Below are positions 15,493 to 24,709 of a DNA stretch of 35,560 nt, piece by piece. Each line of letters opens with the position of its first letter. Position 1 is the stretch's first letter. The stretch spans positions 1 through 35,560 of the forward strand of contig CATLCV010000031.1 in assembly GCA_949893755.1 (NCBI GenBank), given 5' to 3'. The translations under genes were made by a program, and so were the position numbers. The notes beneath the pieces were generated by a model. That model made no database searches and had not been told where the DNA came from. It saw nothing but the letters and a program-made list of their open reading frames with translations. Source of the stretch: an uncultured Lachnospiraceae bacterium (GTDB lineage: Bacteria; Bacillota; Clostridia; Lachnospirales; Lachnospiraceae).

Positions 15493-17298
15493 TTATTTGA
15501 TGGTCTTATATAACGGTCCGTAAGCCTGGCATGCTCTGTAGTCAGCGCCTTCCTTGTCCATGCCGAATGCGTTCCATGCTGCCGGACGGAAGATCTTCTC
15601 CTCCGGTACGTTGTGCATCGCAACCGGAATCCTCAGGATGGAGCACAGGGTGATCAGGTCGGCACCGATATGTCCGTAGCTGATCGCGCCGTGGTTTGCG
15701 CCCCAGTTGTTCATCACGTCATATGCCGTAGCAAATGCGCCTTCTCCTGTTGTTCTCGGTGCGAACCAGGTACACGGCCATGTATAGTCGGTTCTCTTCC
15801 AGAGTACGTCGGTTACCTCGTCCGGAAGATGTACGGTCCAGCCCTCTGCGATCTGCAGCATCGGTCCTAAGTTCTTCACCAGATTCAGACGGATCATGGT
15901 CACAGGCATCTCTGCCTCGGTTACGAATCTGGAGGAATAGCCGCCGCCCCGGAAATATCCAAGGTCTGCGTAGTTCCAGGTGGTCGCCTTCATGATGGCT
16001 TCCTGATCTGCCTCTGTTACCTCATACCACGGCTTCATCACGCCGTTTCCATTTGCATCCTTTGCCTGTCCGTTGGCATCCAGACATGCTGCTCCGGAGT
16101 TGATCAGATGGATAAATCCGCCTGCTTCCTTTGCCTTTCCTTCCAGCTCATAGCCGCCGGCCGCTTTCTTCACTGCCTCAGGACTCCAGTATGTACGAAC
16201 GTCGGCAAAAATCTGCGGAGAATTGGTAAGCAGTTTATTAAAGAGCATTCCAAGGCTGTTGAGCACATCGTTCTCAGTCGCCAGGATATAGGGCTCTCTT
16301 GCTCCGTTCCAGTCAAAGGAGGTGTTGAGCATTGCTTCCGGATAGTCGCAGTTCGGATAGAAGTCTGTCCACTGTCTCTGTCCCTGGAAGCCGGCAGCGA
16401 TGGCATTGTGGCCAACCTTTTCTTCTTCACAGCCTTCCGGCAGATTGTCATTTCCGTTCATCAGGTCTTTGATGATGCACATCATCTTTACAACGAATTC
16501 CCAGTTAGAATCCTTTACTTCGCGGCTCTTCTGCAGCTCTTCCGGATTCTTGTCAAAGCCTTCGATACATTTTTCTTTTGTCCATGCAAGCGCCTTCTGA
16601 TATTCCGCCTCATCATAGATGCCTTCTGTCATACGGCGGATGATCTCAACCTCATCTACAGATTCCACACGCATTCCAAGGTATTCCTCGATAAATGCAG
16701 GATCAATGATGGATCCGCCGATTCCCATACAGATGGAACCGATCTGCAGATAAGATTTTCCTCTCATGGTCGCAGCAGCAACCGCTGCACGTGCGAATCT
16801 CAGCAGCTTTTCTTTTACGTCTTCCGGAATCTCCGTATCGCTCGCTTCGCATACATCATGCCCGTAGATACCGAATGCCGGCAGGCCCTTCTGCGCATGA
16901 GTAGCCAGGACTGATGCCAGATAAACCGCGCCCGGTCTCTCTGTTCCGTTGAAGCCCCATACCGCTTTGATCGTCATTGGATCCATATCCATGGTCTCTA
17001 CGCCGTAGCACCAGCAGGGTGTCACGGTCAGAGTAATGTCTACCCCGGCCTTTTTGAACTTATCTGCGCATGCCGCTGCTTCCGCAACACGTCCGATGGT
17101 CGTATCCGCAATGATGACCTTTACCGGTTCCCCGTTGGTATATTTTAAGTTGTCTTCCAGCAGCTTTGCAGCGGATTTTGCCATGTTCATGGTCTGATCT
17201 TCCAGAGATTCACGAACCTTGAGTGCCCCTCTTCTTCCGTCGATGGTGGGACGGATCCCAATTACCGGATAGTCTCCAATGAGTCTTGATTTTGCCAT
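15493..17298 (-). CDS. fucI: L-fucose isomerase FucI
   Basis: Converts L-fucose to L-fuculose (and often D-arabinose to D-ribulose), Mn2+-dependent and cytoplasmic. The 601-residue sequence starts with the typical [21 protein letters not shown] block and contains [67 protein letters not shown], and HLINSGAAC, all family hallmarks. The acidic residues before and within the FDWNG...ATEND region hold the metal in the E. coli enzyme. Length is close to the usual 590. It lies 15 nt after fucK and 19 nt before fucU, so the three form one operon. The ATG at 17298 has AAAGGAGG 8 nt upstream. Confidence 0.95.
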   Translation of the reverse strand: MAKSRLIGDYPVIGIRPTIDGRRGALKVRESLEDQTMNMAKSAAKLLEDNLKYTNGEPVKVIIADTTIGRVAEAAACADKFKKAGVDITLTVTPCWCYGVETMDMDPMTIKAVWGFNGTERPGAVYLASVLATHAQKGLPAFGIYGHDVCEASDTEIPEDVKEKLLRFARAAVAAATMRGKSYLQIGSICMGIGGSIIDPAFIEEYLGMRVESVDEVEIIRRMTEGIYDEAEYQKALAWTKEKCIEGFDKNPEELQKSREVKDSNWEFVVKMMCIIKDLMNGNDNLPEGCEEEKVGHNAIAAGFQGQRQWTDFYPNCDYPEAMLNTSFDWNGAREPYILATENDVLNSLGMLFNKLLTNSPQIFADVRTYWSPEAVKKAAGGYELEGKAKEAGGFIHLINSGAACLDANGQAKDANGNGVMKPWYEVTEADQEAIMKATTWNYADLGYFRGGGYSSRFVTEAEMPVTMIRLNLVKNLGPMLQIAEGWTVHLPDEVTDVLWKRTDYTWPCTWFAPRTTGEGAFATAYDVMNNWGANHGAISYGHIGADLITLCSILRIPVAMHNVPEEKIFRPAAWNAFGMDKEGADYRACQAYGPLYKTIK

Positions 17299-17313
17299 AG
17301 CAGTATTCCTCCT

Positions 17314-18789
17314 TTAATGAATAAATGTTTTAAATTTCTCATATGCAGCATCCCATTTCTCAGTATCCTGAGGAAGATACTCATATGTAGTTTCCGATTC
17401 CGCAATGATGTGCCTTGCTTCCTTTACATCCCGGATCTCGCCCATTGCCATCATCTGTACCGCGATATTGCCCAGTGCGGTGGCTTCCACCGGACCTGCG
17501 ATCACCTTGCGCCCGTTTGCCCCTGCTGCCATCCGGCAGAGCAGCTTGCTCTGGATCCCGCCGCCGATCATATGGATGACCGGATAATGCTTTCCGGTGC
17601 AGGATTCGATCTGTTCCAGCGCGTAGCGGTATTTTAATGCCAGGCTCTGGTTGATACAGCACATGATCTCTCCCACGCTCTCCGGCACCTTCTGTCCGGT
17701 CCTGCAGCAGAATTCCCGGATCCTCTCCGGTATGTTGCCTGCCGGGACAAATTCCGGCGCATCCGGATCAATAAAGCTCTGGAACGGCTCTGCCGTGAGC
17801 GCCATCTCCTCCAGCTCTCCGAAGGAATATTCCTTTCCTTCCCGGATCCACTGACGCCGGCTCTCCTGGGCCAGCCAGAGTCCGATGATATTTTTCAGCA
17901 GTGTGGTCGTATTGCCGTAGCCGCCTTCATTACTTACATCGCATGCCATGGATCTTTCCCCGATCACAGGCCCGTCCAGCTCCGTTCCGAAAAGGCTCCA
18001 TGTGCCGCAGCTGATAAAGATAAAGTCCTTCTCCTGAGTGGGAACGGATACGACTGCGCTCTGTGTATCATGTCCCGTGATGGCAATGACCTTGGCCGGT
18101 TCCACTCCAAGCTCCTCGCAGATATCCGCTTTCAGCGTTCCAACCACCGTACCGCTGGGAATGATCTCCGGCAGAAGTGTCTTCGGGATCCGCAGCGCTT
18201 CCAGGATCCGGTCGGACCATTCCTTCCTGCCTGCATCCAGAAGCTGCGTGGTCGCTGCCATGGTGTACTCTGCTCTCTTTTCCCCGGTCAGGAAATAATT
18301 GAACAGATCCGGCAAAAGCAGCAGCTTGTCTGCCCTTTCCAGGATCCAGGGCCGTTTCTGCACCAGGGAATATAACTGGAAAATGGTATTGAAGTTTTCA
18401 AACTGCAGTCCGGTCAGGCTGTAGACCTCTTCCTTCGGGATGGCCCTGAACACCTCTTCCTGCATCCCCACGGTTCTGTCGTCCCGGTAATGGACCGCAT
18501 TTTCCAAAAGATCGCCGTGCTCGTCGATGAGGCCGAAGTCCACACCCCAAGTATCGATGCCGATGCTCTCAAAGCCGCCCTTCTGCTTTGCCTTCACGAT
18601 CCCCTGCTTGATCTCGAAAAGATGTCTCAGTGTGTCCCAGTACATGGTCCCGTTCAGCATCACCGGATCGTTGGAAAAACGGTGTACCTCCTCCATACGG
18701 ATCTTCCCGTCCTCCAGCCTTCCCAGGATAGCCCGGCCGCTCCCGCCGCCGAAGTCAAACGCAAGGACCTGCTTCTTGTTTCCGCTCAC
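17314..18789 (-). CDS. fucK: L-fuculokinase (rhamnulokinase-like FGGY kinase), GTG start
   Basis: FGGY-family sugar kinase of 491 residues whose sequence is closest to rhamnulokinases (FDFGGGSGRAILG at 11-23, IDTWGVDFGLID, HYRDDRT, GLQFENFNTIFQLY, FISCGTWSLFG). Asp241 in ITGHDTQSAV is in the catalytic-base position. The Firmicute fuculokinases that sit beside fucI commonly belong to this rhamnulokinase-like branch, so phosphorylation of L-fuculose to L-fuculose-1-phosphate is the best call from context; L-rhamnulose is the alternative. The start is GTG (18787-18789), supported by GGAGG 7 nt upstream. It is the first gene of the operon and divergent from the AraC regulator. Confidence 0.85.
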   Translation of the reverse strand: MSGNKKQVLAFDFGGGSGRAILGRLEDGKIRMEEVHRFSNDPVMLNGTMYWDTLRHLFEIKQGIVKAKQKGGFESIGIDTWGVDFGLIDEHGDLLENAVHYRDDRTVGMQEEVFRAIPKEEVYSLTGLQFENFNTIFQLYSLVQKRPWILERADKLLLLPDLFNYFLTGEKRAEYTMAATTQLLDAGRKEWSDRILEALRIPKTLLPEIIPSGTVVGTLKADICEELGVEPAKVIAITGHDTQSAVVSVPTQEKDFIFISCGTWSLFGTELDGPVIGERSMACDVSNEGGYGNTTTLLKNIIGLWLAQESRRQWIREGKEYSFGELEEMALTAEPFQSFIDPDAPEFVPAGNIPERIREFCCRTGQKVPESVGEIMCCINQSLALKYRYALEQIESCTGKHYPVIHMIGGGIQSKLLCRMAAGANGRKVIAGPVEATALGNIAVQMMAMGEIRDVKEARHIIAESETTYEYLPQDTEKWDAAYEKFKTFIH

Positions 18790-19184
18790 TGACCTACCTC
18801 CTCCCTTCTGATGATTTTGGTATATTTGTAACTATTTAGAACAGACAGCCGCGTTTTCTATGAATTGTGTATCCTCACCGCTGTCAATACAGTCTCCCCC
18901 TGATCTATAGGCGATACGCCCAATTTCAGAAATGGAAAAAGCGTTTCGACAAGTAAACTTGCACAGTCATTTTCCTCAAATCCTGCTGTCCCAAATATAA
19001 ACGGTGATTTTATTTTACCATTGTACAGAGAATTATACTTGTGTTATAATGTAAAAAAGTATAACAATATTCACATATTGTTAGGAAGTGTACGACACTG
19101 TGTGAACAGTAACCACATATTTCTACGTTCCGCATTGAAATGAAGTAACTGCGAATCGTACAATAACACGCACAAAGGAGTATT
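18790..19184. promoter_or_regulatory. Divergent control region between fucK and the AraC-type regulator
   Basis: 395 bp with no gene. Toward fucK the minus strand has a consensus TTGACA (complement 18880-18885) without a good -10 at 16-18 nt, as in activator-dependent promoters; another candidate -10 TATAGA is near 18904-18909. Short inverted repeats are present: CAAGT-AA-ACTTG (18950-18961) and CAATAT-TCAC-ATATTG (19065-19080), possible sites for the AraC-type regulator. Confidence 0.5.
19021..19050 (+). promoter_or_regulatory. Promoter of the AraC-type regulator
   Basis: TTGTAC (19021-19026) and consensus TATAAT (19045-19050) with an 18-nt spacer on the plus strand. The leader to the ATG is about 128 nt and includes the CAATAT/ATATTG repeat, which could allow autoregulation. 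Confidence 0.65.
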
Positions 19185-20033
19185 ATGCAGTATATTAATT
19201 ATCAGGAGAGCTGGCAGAGAGGGACCGCCGACTTTCCTATGGAATATCATCATGTATCCCCGTCTCATCCGCAGTATGTCATGTCCCTGCACTGGCATGT
19301 AGAGTTTGAACTGATCCGGATTTTAAAGGGCACCCTGCACCTGACCATCGATGAAGAGAAATTTGACGCTTCGGCCGGCATGTTCATCTTTGTTCCGGCC
19401 GGCGTCCTGCACGAGGGGATGCCCGACGACTGTGAATATGACTGTCTGGTCTTTGATATGAATATTCTCATGAATAAAAATGATTCCTGCTGCCGGATGA
19501 TCCGCAGGATTACAGAGCATGAGGTCGAGCCGCAGTATATTTATCCGGAATCCGATCAGGAGCTCCACCGCATCATCTGGGGGATGTTCGACGCGGTGGC
19601 TTCCAGGAGGCCGGGATACCAGATGATCGTCCTGGGGTCCCTGTATCAGATGATCGGTACGATCTTCGCGGAAAACCATTATCATCCCGCGCCGGAGGTC
19701 TACCCCCGCAACCACCGGCGGATCCTGCAGCTCAAGCAGGTCCTGGAATTTATAGAAAGCTCTTATAAAATGCCGCTGACGCTGGAGGAGATTTCCCACA
19801 GCGTCAACATGTCGCCCAAGTATTTTTGTAAATTTTTTCAGGAAATGACTCACCGGACCCCCATTGATTACCTGAATTATTACCGGATCGAAAGGGCCTG
19901 CTACCAGCTTCTGACCTCCGAGCAGTCCATCACAGAGGTGGCATATAATTCCGGCTTCAATGACCTGAGTTATTTTATCAAGACATTTAAGCGATACAAA
20001 GGAACCACACCGAAGCGGTATCTAAAATCATAG
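19185..20033 (+). CDS. AraC-family transcriptional regulator with cupin sensor
   Basis: A 282-residue regulator. The N-terminal cupin-like domain (about 20-150) includes SLHWHVEFELIRILKGTLHLTID and FIFVPAGVLHEG, the usual ligand-binding pocket of sugar-responsive AraC proteins. The C-terminal pair of helix-turn-helices (about 180-280) reads SYKMPLTLEEISHSVNMSPKYFCKFFQEMTHRTP and ITEVAYNSGFNDLSYFIKTFKRYKGTTPKRY in recognisable blocks. AAAGGAG lies 7 nt before the ATG. It is the only plus-strand gene here and is transcribed away from fucK, so activation of the fuc operon by L-fucose or a product is likely. It ends 14 bp from the convergent aldo-keto reductase gene with no obvious terminator. 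Confidence 0.88.
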   Translation: MQYINYQESWQRGTADFPMEYHHVSPSHPQYVMSLHWHVEFELIRILKGTLHLTIDEEKFDASAGMFIFVPAGVLHEGMPDDCEYDCLVFDMNILMNKNDSCCRMIRRITEHEVEPQYIYPESDQELHRIIWGMFDAVASRRPGYQMIVLGSLYQMIGTIFAENHYHPAPEVYPRNHRRILQLKQVLEFIESSYKMPLTLEEISHSVNMSPKYFCKFFQEMTHRTPIDYLNYYRIERACYQLLTSEQSITEVAYNSGFNDLSYFIKTFKRYKGTTPKRYLKS

Positions 20034-20047
20034 GTACAGATCTGGAA

Positions 20048-21058
20048 CTACAGGGTCACGATCACGCCGTCTTCATCCCACAGGTCATGCCAGTCGTTTG
20101 CGCCTTCCCACAGGAATACCTGTCCCTTTACGAGCCGGTTATTCTTTTCCAGCGTAGCGATCTTTGCCATTTCCTCCTCGGTCAGCGGATCCTCGGTCAT
20201 GCTCTTTAGATTGCTCACATATTCCACCTCATGCACAGAGAACGGAATCGGGATCTGTCCCCTCTGGTGCGCCCATTTCAGAGCGATCAGCGCCGGATGG
20301 ACACCGTGCGCCTTCGCGATCTCCTGCATTTCCGGTGTCTGCATGTCCGCAATGTCTTCCGGACAGATGTCACGCTCCGGCCTCTGGGGTGAACCAAGCG
20401 GCATGAATCCGATGGGCTGGATCTTGTGGGCGTTCAGGTAGTCGAACAGCTCCTGCTGCTGGAAGCAGGGATGCAGCTCCATCTCGCATGCCACGGGCAG
20501 GATCTTCATCAGAGGCAGCACTGCCTCCAGCTTCGGAATGGTCATGTTGGAAATGCCGATATTGCGGATCAGCCCTTTTTCTACCAGTTCCTCGCACTGT
20601 CTGTATGTACGGATAAATTCCTCCGTGCTGAAGGGCTTGGAATCCGGATTTCTGGAATCCACGTCACATCCCGGTGCATGATAGTTCGGGAACGGCCAGT
20701 GAATGAAAAACAGGTCGATATAATCGCATTTCAGGTCCGCAATACTCTTCCTGCAGGACTCCTCCACTCTTTCATGCATGTCATTCCATACCTTTGTCAT
20801 AATAAACAGTTCGCTTCTCTCCACCACGCCTTCATCGAACGCGTCCTGGAACACCTGGCCGATCTGGTCCTCATTTCCATAGCATGCGGCACAGTCAAAC
20901 ATCCGGTAGCCGCAGCGGATCGCGCCTGCCACCGCGCCGGATACCTGCTCCGGGGTAAAGCGGTCAGATCCGAACGTCCCCATACCTACACAGGGTACTT
21001 CCACTCCATTGTAAAATGTTACCTTCGGCACACTTGCCGGATTGATAAATTCTCCCAT
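20048..21058 (-). CDS. Aldo/keto reductase
   Basis: NAD(P)H-dependent oxidoreductase of the AKR superfamily, 336 residues, slightly longer than usual because of a loop near HAPGCDVDSRNPDSKPFS. The catalytic tetrad is visible: Asp55 and Tyr60 in FDCAACYGNEDQ, Lys89 in MTKVW, His120 in FFIHWPF. The GISN motif (GLIRNIGISNMT) and the cofactor region near IPIPFSVHE are present. It is the last gene of the polyol/ketose operon, 58 nt after the PfkB kinase. It may reduce or oxidise the entry sugar or polyol, or detoxify an aldehyde such as lactaldehyde. The exact substrate cannot be read. Confidence 0.85.
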   Translation of the reverse strand: MGEFINPASVPKVTFYNGVEVPCVGMGTFGSDRFTPEQVSGAVAGAIRCGYRMFDCAACYGNEDQIGQVFQDAFDEGVVERSELFIMTKVWNDMHERVEESCRKSIADLKCDYIDLFFIHWPFPNYHAPGCDVDSRNPDSKPFSTEEFIRTYRQCEELVEKGLIRNIGISNMTIPKLEAVLPLMKILPVACEMELHPCFQQQELFDYLNAHKIQPIGFMPLGSPQRPERDICPEDIADMQTPEMQEIAKAHGVHPALIALKWAHQRGQIPIPFSVHEVEYVSNLKSMTEDPLTEEEMAKIATLEKNNRLVKGQVFLWEGANDWHDLWDEDGVIVTL

Positions 21059-21116
21059 TGCTTCTTCTCCTTTTCTATCATCATGTTTTTATTCACAGCC
21101 CATAAAACCCGCCGTC

Positions 21117-22049
21117 TTACGCCAGCTCGATAATCTCGATCTGCGGCAGGAGCCGTTCCATATCCTCTTTTACAAAAAATCCCGTCTCTTCCCGCATGGC
21201 TGCTGCCGCGGAAACGGCGCTTGCCTTTTGCAATGTGTCTCTGATGCTTAAGCCCTCGCTCAGGCCCAGCGCGAACCCTGCAGTCATGGAATCTCCGCAG
21301 CCCACCGTATTCACCGCATGGATCCGGGGTACTTTGGCCCGGTATGCGCCCTCATCCGATACCACAACGGCGCCGTCTCCTCCCAGGGATACGGTAACGA
21401 TCCCGATCCCCTGCCCATGAAGCACCTTTGCCGCTTCTATGATCTCTTCCGGATCGGTGCAGTCCTTCCCGGTCAGCATCCGGATCTCATCCAGGTTGGG
21501 CTTGATCATGGTCGGGGCCGCCTCAATCCCCTGCTCCAGCAGCTTCCCGCTGGTATCCAGGATCACCGGCTTTCCCGCTTCCCTGACAAGCTTTACCATC
21601 CGCTGATAGGCTGTGCCGTCCAGCCCTTTGGGTACGCTTCCGGATATGGTCACCACATCCGCGTCTGCCGCCAGTCCCTGAAAATGCTCCAGGAACCGTT
21701 CAAAATCCGCCTCAGTCACAGTAAATCCCGGTTCCAGAAATTCCGTCTGGAGCTGGTTCTTTTCGTCCCAGATATTGATGCAGGAACGGCTCTCGGCTTC
21801 CATATGGTAAAACGCGCTCTTGATCCCAAAGGGCTCCAGCGCATCCTCAATATAATGCCCTGCGTGGCCGCCCACAAATCCAGTAGCCGTCACCTCCGCC
21901 CCATAGATGGCTGCAGGCTTGGACACATTCAGCCCCTTGCCGCCCGGCGTATAGACGCATTCCTTCACCCGGTTCACCTCTCCCGTCCGGACCTCCTCTA
22001 CCACATACCGTTTGTCGATGGCCGCATTCAATGTCACTGTCAGTATCAT
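21117..22049 (-). CDS. PfkB-family 1-phosphofructokinase / tagatose-phosphate kinase
   Basis: A 310-residue PfkB kinase of the FruK/LacC branch, which phosphorylates ketohexose monophosphates to bisphosphates. Features: MILTVTLNAAIDKRYVV start, the PGGKGLNVSK motif (36-44; the usual Ala-Arg is Pro-Ala here), SGSVPKGL, PNLDEI, and the catalytic loop NTVGCGDSMTAGFA with Asp253. The loop has Cys where most relatives have Ala (GAGDS). The Zn-dehydrogenase is 17 nt upstream and the aldo-keto reductase 58 nt downstream. With the class II aldolase at the operon start it completes a tagatose- or fructose-type bisphosphate route. Substrate (fructose-1-P, tagatose-1-P or tagatose-6-P) is open. Confidence 0.85.
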   Translation of the reverse strand: MILTVTLNAAIDKRYVVEEVRTGEVNRVKECVYTPGGKGLNVSKPAAIYGAEVTATGFVGGHAGHYIEDALEPFGIKSAFYHMEAESRSCINIWDEKNQLQTEFLEPGFTVTEADFERFLEHFQGLAADADVVTISGSVPKGLDGTAYQRMVKLVREAGKPVILDTSGKLLEQGIEAAPTMIKPNLDEIRMLTGKDCTDPEEIIEAAKVLHGQGIGIVTVSLGGDGAVVVSDEGAYRAKVPRIHAVNTVGCGDSMTAGFALGLSEGLSIRDTLQKASAVSAAAAMREETGFFVKEDMERLLPQIEIIELA

Positions 22050-22066
22050 ATTAAACCTTCCTCCTA

Positions 22067-23110
22067 TTAATTTACCAACAGCACCTTGCCCTTTACGAGA
22101 CCCGGTGTCTTGAACATCTGAAACGCTTCCTGTGCCTGGCTCATGGGCATCTTCTTGTAAATGAGACCTTCATCGAATTTTAACTGCCCGGTTGCAAAAT
22201 AGTGGGCCGTCAGTTCCCATTCCTTTCCCGGGAACGGCGAGCTGTAGGACATCCAGGAACCAGTCAGCTTAAATTCCTTCCGGTTCATATTTTCCCACAT
22301 CCGCGGGGTAAAGGTCAGATCCACATGGGGGGTTCCGATAAAGCACACATGAGCCTTATTTGCGGCAAGCTCAAACGCCATGTACATGGTCGGCGCCTGT
22401 CCGGCGGTCTCGTAGACATAGGCAAATCCTTTTCCTCCGGTAAGCTCCATGGCTTTCTCCAAAAAGCCTTCCTCTGTGGTGTTGATGACCTCGTCCGCTC
22501 CCAGCCGCTTCGCCAGCTCCAGCCGTTCCTCGCTGATATCAAAGACCACCACTTTTCTGGATCCGAAGATCTTAGCCCACTGCATGGTAAACAGCCCGAT
22601 GGTGCCGCCGCCCAGCACTGCCACATACTGCCCGCCCTGATAATCATTTTGAAGCAGGCCGTGAAGCGCTACTGTGGACGGTTCAAACATGGCTCCCTGC
22701 TCATAGGAAATGGATGGGTCAAATACAACCGCATTCTGTTCCGGGAGGACCACATAGTCCGCATTGCTCCCCTGCTGACGGGATCCGATAAAGCTGTAAT
22801 GCTTGCAGAGGGAAAAATTCCCGTTCTGGCAGTCATCGCATTTCATGCAGGGAAGCAGAGGCGCGCCGGAAACCCGATCGCCGACCTTTACCTTTGTGAC
22901 CCCTTCCCCGACTTCCACCACGTCTCCGGAAAACTCATGTCCAAGCACGATCGGATAAAAATGGACTCCATTGTAGAGAACCCTGGGGATATCCGAACCG
23001 CAGATCCCGGACGCTTTTACCTTTACCTTCACTTCACCCGGTCCCGGCGTCGGCTCTTCATAGTCCAGATACTGTACATCTTCATTTGCACATACAACTG
23101 CTGCTTTCAT
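22067..23110 (-). CDS. Zinc-dependent polyol dehydrogenase (galactitol-1-phosphate 5-dehydrogenase-like)
   Basis: Medium-chain zinc alcohol dehydrogenase, 347 residues. Catalytic zinc ligands are Cys37 (ASGICGSD) and His58-Glu59 (VLGHEFSG); structural zinc cysteines are at about 88, 91, 94 and 102. The NAD fold reads VAVLGGGTIGLFTMQWAK, with VVVFDISEERL following (an Asp that favours NAD). The SGICGSDIPRVLYNGVHFYPIV segment is close to GatD-type galactitol-1-phosphate dehydrogenases. The ATG at 23110 is chosen because AAAGGAG lies 9 nt upstream; the frame opens at 23140. No PTS is present, so a free polyol is as likely as a polyol phosphate. It lies 81 nt after the FGGY kinase. Confidence 0.85.
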   Translation of the reverse strand: MKAAVVCANEDVQYLDYEEPTPGPGEVKVKVKASGICGSDIPRVLYNGVHFYPIVLGHEFSGDVVEVGEGVTKVKVGDRVSGAPLLPCMKCDDCQNGNFSLCKHYSFIGSRQQGSNADYVVLPEQNAVVFDPSISYEQGAMFEPSTVALHGLLQNDYQGGQYVAVLGGGTIGLFTMQWAKIFGSRKVVVFDISEERLELAKRLGADEVINTTEEGFLEKAMELTGGKGFAYVYETAGQAPTMYMAFELAANKAHVCFIGTPHVDLTFTPRMWENMNRKEFKLTGSWMSYSSPFPGKEWELTAHYFATGQLKFDEGLIYKKMPMSQAQEAFQMFKTPGLVKGKVLLVN

Positions 23111-23191
23111 CTTTTCTGACTCCTTTTGTATCTGTTTCATCAGATACCTTATTTTTTATTATACTGTCATACTGCCTCTCAGAACGGCAGG

Positions 23192-24709
23192 CTATCTTTT
23201 CCTGTATTTTTTCATCATGCCCTTAAGCTGATCATACAGTTCCAGGTAGATCTGGTAGTTCCTCTCATAAACCTCCCGATGCTCGGGGTTTGGCTCATGG
23301 CGGCGCTTTTCCTTTACCGTCAGTCCTACGGCTTCCTCAAAGCTGCCGTACATGCCTACGCCCACGCCGGCCAGGATCGCTGCGCCCAGCGTGGTGGCCG
23401 TATCGGATGAGGGCACCACGATCGGCTTTCCGGTAATATCGGACTTGATCTGGGTCCACAGCAGCGAATTGGCCGAGCCGCCCATGGCCCGCAGCACCTC
23501 CGCCTCTGCTCCGGCTTCTCTGGCAATCTCCAGATTGTGGTGCAGAGAATAGGCCACACCCTCCATGGCTGCCCGGATAAAATGCCCCTTGGTCTTTCCG
23601 AAGTCCATCCCATAATAGACTCCTTTGGCATCCGGGTCCCAGATCGGAGAGCGTTCGCCGGACATATAGGGGAGAAATACCATTCCGTCACAGCCTGGGC
23701 CGACTGCCTCCGCCGCTTCGTTGAACAGCTCCAGCGAGCTTTTGCCGCAGCCCTTTCCCGCTTCCCGCTCGTAAGCGCCGAATTCCCGTTCCAGCCAGCG
23801 CATTACACCGCCGCCTCCGGTGGTACCCCCCTGGAGGAGCCACCTGCCCGGCACCACATGGTAGCCTAAGATCAATCTCGGGTCCGCCTGATAGGCGTCG
23901 ATACAGATGCTCATTCCGCCTGCCTGGCCGCCCTGCTCCTGTGTCTCTCCCGGGTGGACCACACCTGCTCCTAATGTTCCGCAGGCCGCATCCAGCCCTC
24001 CTGCCGCCACAGGGGTTCCTGCCGTCAGTCCGCTTTCCTCCGCCGCCTGATCGGTCACTGTGCCGATGACGGCATGGCTCGGATAAATATCCGGAAGCAG
24101 CGTCCTGGGAATCTCCAGCGCCTCGCACAGCTCCTCATCCCATGCTCCGGTACGCATATCGAAGCAGTGCAGGCCGTATCCCTGGGAAATGTCCTGGGTC
24201 ATGCTGCCGGTCAGCCGGAACGCAATATAGCTGTTGGACTGCAGGATCTTATATGTACGGCGGTACACCTCCGGCAGATTCCTCCGGTACCAGAGGATCT
24301 TCGCCGTAGTATAAGACGGCTGCAGAGAGTTGCCCGCTGTCCGGAAGATCCGGTCCGCTCCAAGCCTCTCATTATATTCATCACAGATATCCTGGGCCCT
24401 GGTATCCATCCAGATGGGTGTCCTTGCCAGCACATTTCCCGCCTGGTCCACCGGGATTGCCGACCAACTCTGCCCGTCGATCCCAACGCCTGCGATCTCC
24501 GACAGATCCACTCCGTCTGCCGCCATCCTCTTTATGGCAGTACACACGGCCCGCCACCAGTCCTGCGGATCCTGCTCCGCCCATCCCGGATGAGGATAGA
24601 ACACCGGATATTCCTCGCTGGCCGAAGCGATCACCTCTCCGTTCCGGTCAAATACCGCAGCCTTGCAGGCGCTTGTTCCAATATCAATTCCTAACAAATA
24701 TGGTTTCAT
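23192..24709 (-). CDS. FGGY-family carbohydrate kinase (xylulokinase-like)
   Basis: A 505-residue sugar kinase with the two actin-like domains of the FGGY family: LLGIDIGTSACKAAVFDRNG at the N-terminus, GVGIDGQSWSAIPVD, PIWMDTRA, and Asp240 in AAGGLDAACGTLGAG as the catalytic base; LQGGTTGGGGVMRW and MGGSANSLLWTQIKSDITGKPI in the second domain. It resembles XylB but the operon has no xylose isomerase, so a ketohexose or other ketose is a better guess. The upstream LacI gene ends TGATG, sharing one base with the ATG at 24707-24709; AAAGGGGG lies 5 nt upstream. A GTG one codon earlier is also possible. Confidence 0.85.
   Translation of the reverse strand: MKPYLLGIDIGTSACKAAVFDRNGEVIASASEEYPVFYPHPGWAEQDPQDWWRAVCTAIKRMAADGVDLSEIAGVGIDGQSWSAIPVDQAGNVLARTPIWMDTRAQDICDEYNERLGADRIFRTAGNSLQPSYTTAKILWYRRNLPEVYRRTYKILQSNSYIAFRLTGSMTQDISQGYGLHCFDMRTGAWDEELCEALEIPRTLLPDIYPSHAVIGTVTDQAAEESGLTAGTPVAAGGLDAACGTLGAGVVHPGETQEQGGQAGGMSICIDAYQADPRLILGYHVVPGRWLLQGGTTGGGGVMRWLEREFGAYEREAGKGCGKSSLELFNEAAEAVGPGCDGMVFLPYMSGERSPIWDPDAKGVYYGMDFGKTKGHFIRAAMEGVAYSLHHNLEIAREAGAEAEVLRAMGGSANSLLWTQIKSDITGKPIVVPSSDTATTLGAAILAGVGVGMYGSFEEAVGLTVKEKRRHEPNPEHREVYERNYQIYLELYDQLKGMMKKYRKR

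Noticed and set aside
16108..16914. A 268-codon open frame on the plus strand
   Set aside because: Antisense to fucI, which is certain; Phe/Cys/Leu-rich without a coherent membrane pattern.
18934..18949. Possible catabolite-responsive (cre) site upstream of fucK
   Set aside because: GCGTTTCG gives a half match only; several required positions of the CcpA consensus fail.
22202..23119. A 305-codon open frame on the plus strand
   Set aside because: Antisense shadow of the zinc dehydrogenase; composition rich in His/Arg/Gly without family features.
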